Positions 6,035 through 10,018 of a stretch of DNA of 10,018 nt are shown here, one piece after another. The stretch's first letter is position 1. Each line of letters starts with the position of its first letter. The position numbers and the translations under genes were made by a program. The DNA comes from Faecalibacterium prausnitzii (GTDB lineage Bacteria > Bacillota > Clostridia > Oscillospirales > Ruminococcaceae): assembly GCA_002313795.1 (NCBI GenBank), contig DCCL01000030.1, forward strand, positions 1 to 10,018, read 5' to 3'. The notes below the pieces were generated by a model that did no database searches, was not told the DNA's origin, and saw only the letters and a program-made list of their open reading frames with translations.

Positions 6035-6069
6035 AAAAAAATCCACGCCCCGCAGGTGTGGATTTTTTT
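6035..6069 (+). terminator. Intrinsic terminator of the DUF1538/P-II unit
   Basis: AAAAAAATCCAC (6035-6046) pairs with GTGGATTTTTTT (6058-6069). The stem extends inward by a G-U and two C-G pairs around a 5-nt loop, and the T-run forms the 3' arm. It starts 18 nt after the P-II stop. The A-run opposite the T-run gives near symmetry, so some termination in the other direction is possible. Confidence 0.85.
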
Positions 6070-6087
6070 GACGGTTTCCGGTATGAT
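6059..6087 (+). promoter_or_regulatory. Weak candidate promoter for the yitT-family gene
   Basis: TATGAT (6082-6087) is a good -10. At 17 bp upstream the -35 position holds only TGGATT (6059-6064), inside the terminator's 3' arm. TTGACG (6068-6073) is a better -35 sequence but only 8 bp from this -10. The -10 is plausible and the -35 poor. Confidence 0.35.
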
Positions 6088-6109
6088 AGTGTCACGGGAG
6101 GGAAATATT

Positions 6110-6979
6110 ATGCAGCAAAACAATCACTGGCGGCAGCGGGTCTGGAACTGGGCCGTCATCGTCTTTGGCAACGCGCTCTACTCGCTGGCCGTTGCCCTGT
6201 TTCTTGAGCCTGCCGGGCTCATCACCGGCGGTGCCACCGGCATCGCGCTGGCCATCGGGCGGCTGACCGGGCTTTCGGTCTCCGGAACGCTGCTCTTCAT
6301 CAACCTGTCCATGCTGGTCTGGGGCTGGGTGGTGCTGGGCCGGGCCTTTGCCCTCAATACATTGGCCAGCAGCATCCTCAGCCCGGCCTTCCTCGCCCTA
6401 TTTGAGGGAATGCTGGCGGGCCGGGTGCTGACGGAAGACATCTTCCTCAACACCATCTTCGCTGGCCTTGGCATCGGCGTGTCCCTGGGGCTGGTCATCC
6501 GGGCAGGTGCATCCACCGGCGGACTGGACATTCCCCCGCTGGTGCTCAACAAATGGTTCAAGCTGCCGGTATCAGCCACCATGCTGGCCTTCGACATCGC
6601 GGTGCTCCTGATGCAGGCCGTGTTCAGCCCGGTGCAGCAGGTGCTCTACGGCATCGTGATGATCCTCACCCACACCATCGTCATGGATAAGATGCTCCTG
6701 ATGGGCACCAGCCGCACGGAGGTAAAGATCATCAGCGCCAAGGCAGATGAGATCTGCGCCGCCATCCTTGAGCGCATCGACCGGGGCGTGACCATCCTCC
6801 ACGGCGAGGGCGGCTATACTCACGAGCCCAGCTCCGTGCTGCTGAGCATCGTCTCCAATCGGGAGCTTCCCCGGTTGGAAAAGCTGGCTCACAGCATCGA
6901 CCCTACCTGCTTTCTCATCGTGAGCCGTGTCACCGAGGTCAGCGGCCGGGGCTTCTCCATGGATAAGGATTATCTGTGA
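6110..6979 (+). CDS. YitT-family membrane protein (DUF161 + C-terminal DUF2179 domain)
   Basis: Integral membrane protein of 289 residues with a cytoplasmic C-terminal domain. The family includes B. subtilis YitT, YpjC, YqfU and YvjA; the transported substrate or exact role is not known. The N-terminal part (about 15-195) holds roughly six hydrophobic segments with the family signatures LITGGATGIA (38-47) and RAGASTGGLDI (131-141). The soluble part (about 205-289) contains GVTILHGEGGYT (226-237), IVSNREL (247-253) and DPTCFLIVSRVTEVSGRGF (264-282), typical of DUF2179. The start is the ATG at 6110, 7 nt after GGGAGGG (6096-6102). An in-frame ATG at 6032 is rejected because it lies before and within the preceding terminator. 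It is probably monocistronic, ending in a terminator shared with convergent cls. Confidence 0.9.
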   Translation: MQQNNHWRQRVWNWAVIVFGNALYSLAVALFLEPAGLITGGATGIALAIGRLTGLSVSGTLLFINLSMLVWGWVVLGRAFALNTLASSILSPAFLALFEGMLAGRVLTEDIFLNTIFAGLGIGVSLGLVIRAGASTGGLDIPPLVLNKWFKLPVSATMLAFDIAVLLMQAVFSPVQQVLYGIVMILTHTIVMDKMLLMGTSRTEVKIISAKADEICAAILERIDRGVTILHGEGGYTHEPSSVLLSIVSNRELPRLEKLAHSIDPTCFLIVSRVTEVSGRGFSMDKDYL

Positions 6980-6992
6980 CCGGCATAAAACA

Positions 6993-7032
6993 AAACCTCT
7001 CCGTCCTCGCTGAACGGAGAGGTTTATTTTTT
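6993..7032. terminator. Bidirectional terminator between yitT-family gene and cls
   Basis: AAACCTCTCCGT (6993-7004) pairs perfectly with ACGGAGAGGTTT (7014-7025) around a 9-nt loop. The plus strand continues with ATTTTTT. On the minus strand the stem is followed by TTGTTTT, so it can end cls as well. It begins 14 nt after the YitT stop and its T-run reaches the cls stop codon at 7031-7033. Confidence 0.85.
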
Positions 7033-8647
7033 ACAGCAGCGGTGCAATGACCTTGAGCAGGATGCCTGCCAGATGGAGCAGGAACTTTCCCTCCCAGATG
7101 CTCTGGCGGGTCGGCTCCACATCCCGGCAGGATCCCAGCGTCTTCTGGAAATCCTTCTCGATATCCGGGATGCAGTCGGTATCTTTCATCCAGACCGCAT
7201 CCTCAAAGTGATGGTACAGGCTGCGGTAGTCCAGATTGATGGTACCCACCACCGCCTCCTCATCGTCCACCACGAAGACCTTTGCATGGACGAAGCCGGG
7301 CAGCCACTCGCTGATCTTCACGCCGGAATCCAGCAGGGAGGCGTAGTGGGTCTTTGCCAGCGCATAAGCAAATTTTTTGTCCGGCACATGGGGCAGGATG
7401 AGGTGGACATCCACGCCCCGCTCTGCTGCGAACTTGAGGGCGGTTTCCAGCTCTCCATCCAGAATGAGGTAGGGCGTCATGATGTGGATATACCTCTGTG
7501 CACGGTTCAGCAGGTCGATATAGACCATCTCGCCCACCCGCTCCCCATCCAGCGGACAGTCGCCGTAGGGTGCCACAAAGCCTTTTGCGGGAACCGAATA
7601 GGGCGGCGCCGAGAGGAACCGGTCAAACTCCGGTTCGCTGCGGATACACCACATCTCAAGGAAGAGGATGGTCAGCGTCCGGACGCCCTCTCCTTCCAGC
7701 ATGACTGCGGCATCCTTCCAGCGGCCATATTTTTTCACATGGTTGATATACTCATCCGCCAGATTCACGCCGCCGGTAAAGCCCACCTTACCATCGATGA
7801 CCAGAATTTTCCGGTGGTCGCGGTAGTTGTAGTGAGTAGAAACAAAGGGCTGCACCGGAGCGAACACCCGGCACTTGATGCCCAGCTTTTCGAGGCGGCG
7901 GGGGTAGTCCCGGGGCAGGGTGGAAAATTCGCATGTGCCGTCATACATCACCCGGACATCCACGCCCTCAGCAGCCTTGCGGGCCAGAACTTCCAGAATC
8001 TTCCCCCACATCAGCCCCTCATCGATGATGAAATACTCGACGAAGATATACTTCTCCGCCTTTTCCAGCTGGCGCAGCAGTTCGGCGAATTTGGCTTCAC
8101 CGCCAGGGAAATAGGTGGTCTTCGTATTCTGATAGACCGAGAAACCGCCGCCTTTGCCATGAAGATACCGGGCCAGCGACGCCGCCCCCGGGTCAGTGCG
8201 GCCCAGTGCTTCGGCTGCGGCCAGAGGCTGGGGCTGAAGCTCCCGGGCCTCCTCACTGAGCTGGGCCGAGCGCTTTTGCAGGGCGTTGTGGCCGATGTTG
8301 CTCTTGACATAAAAGAAGAGGGGCACGCCCACCACCGGCAGGATGGCGATGACCACCATCCAGGTGATCTTCGCACTGTTGTCCATCCGGCTGTTGAGGA
8401 TATAGACCAGCATGAGGGCAGACACCACAACGCTGCTGCCGAAGTAATGGGGCAGCAGGGTGCCGAACCAGCGGAATATGCTCCACAGCACCCCCACCTG
8501 CAGCAGCATCAGCAGGAGCACCAGCCCGAAGCGGCTGAAAATGGCGTGGACGATGCCTTTCTGACCCTTTTTGAGGAGACGGATGCCGCCATCCTCGACC
8601 CGCTGCATCCGGTCTTTCATGTTCTGCTGAAGTTCTTCCTTTTTCAT
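7031..8647 (-). CDS. cls: Cardiolipin synthase (phospholipase D superfamily)
   Basis: Membrane enzyme of 538 residues that makes cardiolipin by joining phosphatidylglycerol molecules. The N-terminus has about three hydrophobic stretches (about 38-59, 69-86 and 95-114); the last, ILPVVGVPLFFYV, is the PLDc_N anchor typical of Firmicute Cls. Two HKD catalytic motifs are complete: H278-R-K280-ILVI-D285 followed by GKVGFTGGVNLADEY, and H454-A-K456-VFVV-D461 followed by VVGTINLDYRS. EYFIIDEGLMWG (204-215) and MTPYLILDGEL (390-400) are other family segments. Length is slightly above the usual 480-510 because of an N-terminal charged extension (1-37). The ATG at 8647 has AAGGAG 4 nt upstream. It lies 43 nt after the C39-like gene on the same strand, with no terminator or clear promoter between them, so it is probably the second gene of that operon. 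Confidence 0.93.
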   Translation of the reverse strand: MKKEELQQNMKDRMQRVEDGGIRLLKKGQKGIVHAIFSRFGLVLLLMLLQVGVLWSIFRWFGTLLPHYFGSSVVVSALMLVYILNSRMDNSAKITWMVVIAILPVVGVPLFFYVKSNIGHNALQKRSAQLSEEARELQPQPLAAAEALGRTDPGAASLARYLHGKGGGFSVYQNTKTTYFPGGEAKFAELLRQLEKAEKYIFVEYFIIDEGLMWGKILEVLARKAAEGVDVRVMYDGTCEFSTLPRDYPRRLEKLGIKCRVFAPVQPFVSTHYNYRDHRKILVIDGKVGFTGGVNLADEYINHVKKYGRWKDAAVMLEGEGVRTLTILFLEMWCIRSEPEFDRFLSAPPYSVPAKGFVAPYGDCPLDGERVGEMVYIDLLNRAQRYIHIMTPYLILDGELETALKFAAERGVDVHLILPHVPDKKFAYALAKTHYASLLDSGVKISEWLPGFVHAKVFVVDDEEAVVGTINLDYRSLYHHFEDAVWMKDTDCIPDIEKDFQKTLGSCRDVEPTRQSIWEGKFLLHLAGILLKVIAPLL

Positions 8648-8693
8648 GATGCTCCTTTCGGTTTATCACAAGGCAAAAAATAGTGCAGCATCA
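8647..8693 (-). promoter_or_regulatory. Hairpin linking the C39-like stop codon to the cls start codon
   Basis: In the minus-strand mRNA, TGATGCT (8693-8687), which begins with the stop codon of the C39-like gene, is perfectly complementary to AGCATCA (8653-8647). That arm covers the end of the cls ribosome site, the spacer and the A of its ATG. The loop is 33 nt. A ribosome finishing the first gene would disrupt the stem, so the geometry suits translational coupling. Pairing is seen, coupling is inferred. Confidence 0.4.
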
Positions 8694-9326
8694 AAAAGTT
8701 GACCTGCCATCTCTCCGGCGGAGCGTGACGGCAAACATTCCCTGTGCCGCGTGGCGGTCTTCCACCAACTGTTTGGGCTGAGGGCAGACGCCGTGGTTAT
8801 GCCACGGGTCGTTGAACCAGTAATTCTCGTCGTCATAGCCCACCAGCAGCAGGCAGTGTTCGTTGCACTTCCATGCAAAGTCGGTGCCGTCGGCCAGCAG
8901 CCAGTGGTCGCGTTTTTCCGGCACGGGCTGGAAATCCAGCGTGGCCCAGAACACCACCGGCATCCCCTTATCGATGTAGCTGCAAAGCTCTGCGGCAGTC
9001 TTGCCGCTCTCATCCACCACCTCGAATCTGTCCGCTGCACCCTCATGTTCCAGTGCGCTCTGGACAGCCTGGACGATGCAGGGCGCGTAGCAGCCGTAGC
9101 CGGTATGGTCGTGGGGATCTCCGGGGTAGACGTTCCAGGGGTCGGGGCCGTAGAGCTTCCCGTCCTGCTCCCAGTAGGGGGCATGGGGCAGGTCGCGGGC
9201 GATGAAGGTATCCGGGTCGATGTCGATGCCCACAGCCTGAAGCATCATCACGGTGCTGATGCTCTCGCAGCCATTGACCCAGCGCTCGGTCTGGTCGATG
9301 TATGGGGCAGGAACGATTTTTTTCAT
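8691..9326 (-). CDS. C39-like papain-fold cysteine peptidase family protein, no signal peptide
   Basis: Protein of 211 residues resembling the Peptidase_C39_2 family. The likely nucleophile is C20 in VNGCESISTVMMLQ, the general base H157 in NEHCLLLVGYDD and the third residue N172 or D173 in YWFNDPW. The stretch GPDPWNVYPGDPHDHTGYG (60-78) is also typical of the family. Substrate is unknown. Most relatives carry an N-terminal signal or membrane anchor. This one begins MKKIVPAPYIDQTERW and the sequence in frame upstream to the stop at 9378-9380 is not hydrophobic, so it looks cytoplasmic. The ATG at 9326 has GGGAGG (9334-9339) 7 nt upstream; an adjacent TTG (9329) would leave only 4 nt. It is the first gene of a probable operon with cls and is divergent from udk. 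Confidence 0.78.
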   Translation of the reverse strand: MKKIVPAPYIDQTERWVNGCESISTVMMLQAVGIDIDPDTFIARDLPHAPYWEQDGKLYGPDPWNVYPGDPHDHTGYGCYAPCIVQAVQSALEHEGAADRFEVVDESGKTAAELCSYIDKGMPVVFWATLDFQPVPEKRDHWLLADGTDFAWKCNEHCLLLVGYDDENYWFNDPWHNHGVCPQPKQLVEDRHAAQGMFAVTLRRRDGRSTF

Positions 9327-9375
9327 CAAAATGCCTCCCAGCAGCTTTTCGGCTCTGTCAAAACAAAGCGAAATG

Positions 9376-9407
9376 TGTTATTATGTAGGATAAGATATGC
9401 CTATTAT
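9376..9407 (+). promoter_or_regulatory. Candidate udk promoter(s)
   Basis: Two options are visible. One is an extended -10, TGTTATTAT (9376-9384), with no real -35. The other is TTATTA (9378-9383) as -35, an 18-bp spacer and TATTAT (9402-9407) as -10, which overlaps the TATAAT of the opposite promoter. Either gives a leader of roughly 50-70 nt to the udk start. I cannot choose between them. Confidence 0.4.
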
Positions 9408-9431
9408 ACCCCAACCCGGGGAATTTTTCCA
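9403..9431 (-). promoter_or_regulatory. Promoter of the C39-like/cls unit
   Basis: Minus strand: -35 TGGAAA (9426-9431), 17-bp spacer, -10 TATAAT (9403-9408). The -10 is perfect, the -35 matches 4/6. The start site would be near 9396, leaving a leader of about 70 nt. A perfect TTGACA on the same strand (9356-9361) has no -10 at the right distance and is probably not used. Confidence 0.6.
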
Positions 9432-9461
9432 CAATCATCGGCACGCGGAGGTTTTTGGAAC

Positions 9462-10018
9462 ATGAACAATCTGATCATCGGCATCGCAGGCGGCTCCGGC
9501 AGCGGCAAGACCACTCTGGCGCTCCGGATCAAGGAGCGTTTCGGGGAGGACGAAGTGCGTCTCATCTCCCACGACAGTTACTACAAGCGCCACGACGACC
9601 TGCCCTTTGAGGAGCGCTGCAAGCTGAACTACGACCATCCGGACGCCTTCGACAACGCCCTGCTCATCTATCACCTGCAGGAGCTGAAAGCAGGCCGTGC
9701 CATCGACTGCCCGGTGTACGATTACGCCAACCACAACCGCAGCGACAAGGTGCAGCACATCGAGCCGGCCCCCGTCCTCATCGTGGAGGGCATCCTCCCC
9801 TTTGTGGAGCCGGAGCTCTGCGCCATGTTCGACTACAAGATCTTCGTGGACACCGACGCCGATGAGCGCATCCTCCGCCGCATCATGCGGGACGTCAAAG
9901 AGCGCGGCCGCTCGCTGGACAGCGTCGTGCACCAGTACCTCACCACCGTCAAGCCCATGCACGAGGCCTTCGTGGAGCCCAGCAAGCGGAACGCTGACAT
10001 CATCGTGCCCAACGGCGG
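9462..10018 (+). CDS. udk: Uridine kinase, N-terminal 185 residues (3' end beyond the window)
   Basis: Cytoplasmic pyrimidine-salvage enzyme that phosphorylates uridine and cytidine with ATP or GTP to UMP and CMP. The P-loop GGSGSGKT is at 10-17. Then come HDSYYK (37-42), NYDHPDAFD (56-64) which helps bind the nucleoside, CPVYDY (83-88), the Walker B-like LIVEGILPF (106-114), and DTDADERILRRIMRD (130-144) with RGRS (148-151) of the lid region. All match Udk rather than phosphoribulokinase or pantothenate kinase. The full protein is usually about 205-215 residues, so only the last part is missing. The ATG at 9462 is preceded by GGAGG (9447-9451) with a rather long 10-nt spacer. It is divergent from the C39-like/cls unit. 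Confidence 0.95.
   Translation, partial: MNNLIIGIAGGSGSGKTTLALRIKERFGEDEVRLISHDSYYKRHDDLPFEERCKLNYDHPDAFDNALLIYHLQELKAGRAIDCPVYDYANHNRSDKVQHIEPAPVLIVEGILPFVEPELCAMFDYKIFVDTDADERILRRIMRDVKERGRSLDSVVHQYLTTVKPMHEAFVEPSKRNADIIVPNG

Noticed and set aside
3788..6046. A 752-residue open frame on the minus strand antisense to the DUF1538/P-II genes
   Set aside because: Its product is a low-complexity run of G, H, D, A and Q without any domain. It is the mirror of GC-rich coding bias on the plus strand, where two clear protein families lie.
6032..6109. An N-terminal extension of 26 residues for the YitT-family protein from the ATG at 6032
   Set aside because: It would include the entire terminator of the preceding unit; the ATG at 6110 has a strong ribosome site.
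7073..8683. A 536-residue plus-strand frame opposite cls
   Set aside because: It is a shadow of cls: rich in H, Q, D and L with no motifs, and it would run through the convergent terminator region.
9356..9361. A perfect TTGACA on the minus strand as the -35 of the C39-like gene
   Set aside because: The -10 position falls on the ribosome site (GGAGGC), so there is no partner hexamer.
9409..9428. CCCC/GGGG hairpin followed by a T-run upstream of udk as a terminator or attenuator
   Set aside because: The stem is only 4 bp; it is too weak to support a terminator call.

Overview
The window is chromosomal DNA of a GC-rich (roughly 60% by eye) anaerobic Firmicute. TmcAL, YitT and DUF1538/P-II families, strong AGGAGG ribosome sites, sigma-A type promoters and classical hairpin-plus-T terminators all fit. 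Gene content and style suggest an Oscillospiraceae (Faecalibacterium-like) gut bacterium; this is inference from general resemblance, not from a database match. Every gene looks intact except the two cut by the window edges. I see no mobile element, CRISPR array, tRNA or rRNA.

Layout. (1) 1-692, minus: 5' part of ackA, acetate kinase. (2) 743-790: a compact back-to-back promoter with a shared palindromic -10. It reads ackA to the left and tmcAL (919-2118), an acetate-using tRNA cytidine acetyltransferase, to the right. (3) 2241-3557: a free-standing GltD-like flavoprotein with two N-terminal cysteine clusters, its own promoter and a structured terminator. (4) 3681-6069: a self-contained transcription unit with its own promoter and terminator. 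It encodes an internally duplicated DUF1538 membrane protein and, 12 nt downstream, a protein made of two fused P-II-like domains. (5) 6110-6979: a YitT-family membrane protein, ended by a bidirectional terminator shared with the convergent gene. (6) 9326 down to 7031, minus: a two-gene unit of a C39-like papain-fold protein followed by cardiolipin synthase. A hairpin joins the stop of the first to the start of the second. (7) 9462-end, plus: udk, uridine kinase, divergent from unit 6.

How the genes may work together. AckA makes or consumes acetate and TmcAL uses acetate plus ATP to acetylate the wobble cytidine of elongator tRNA-Met. Sharing one promoter region could tie decoding to acetate flux. 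The DUF1538/P-II pair is the best candidate for an uncharacterised system: a putative transporter of unknown substrate with a dedicated, unusual two-domain P-II sensor. An internal ribosome site may also release the second P-II domain as a separate protein. The remaining genes (YitT, Cls, Udk) are ordinary housekeeping or membrane functions.
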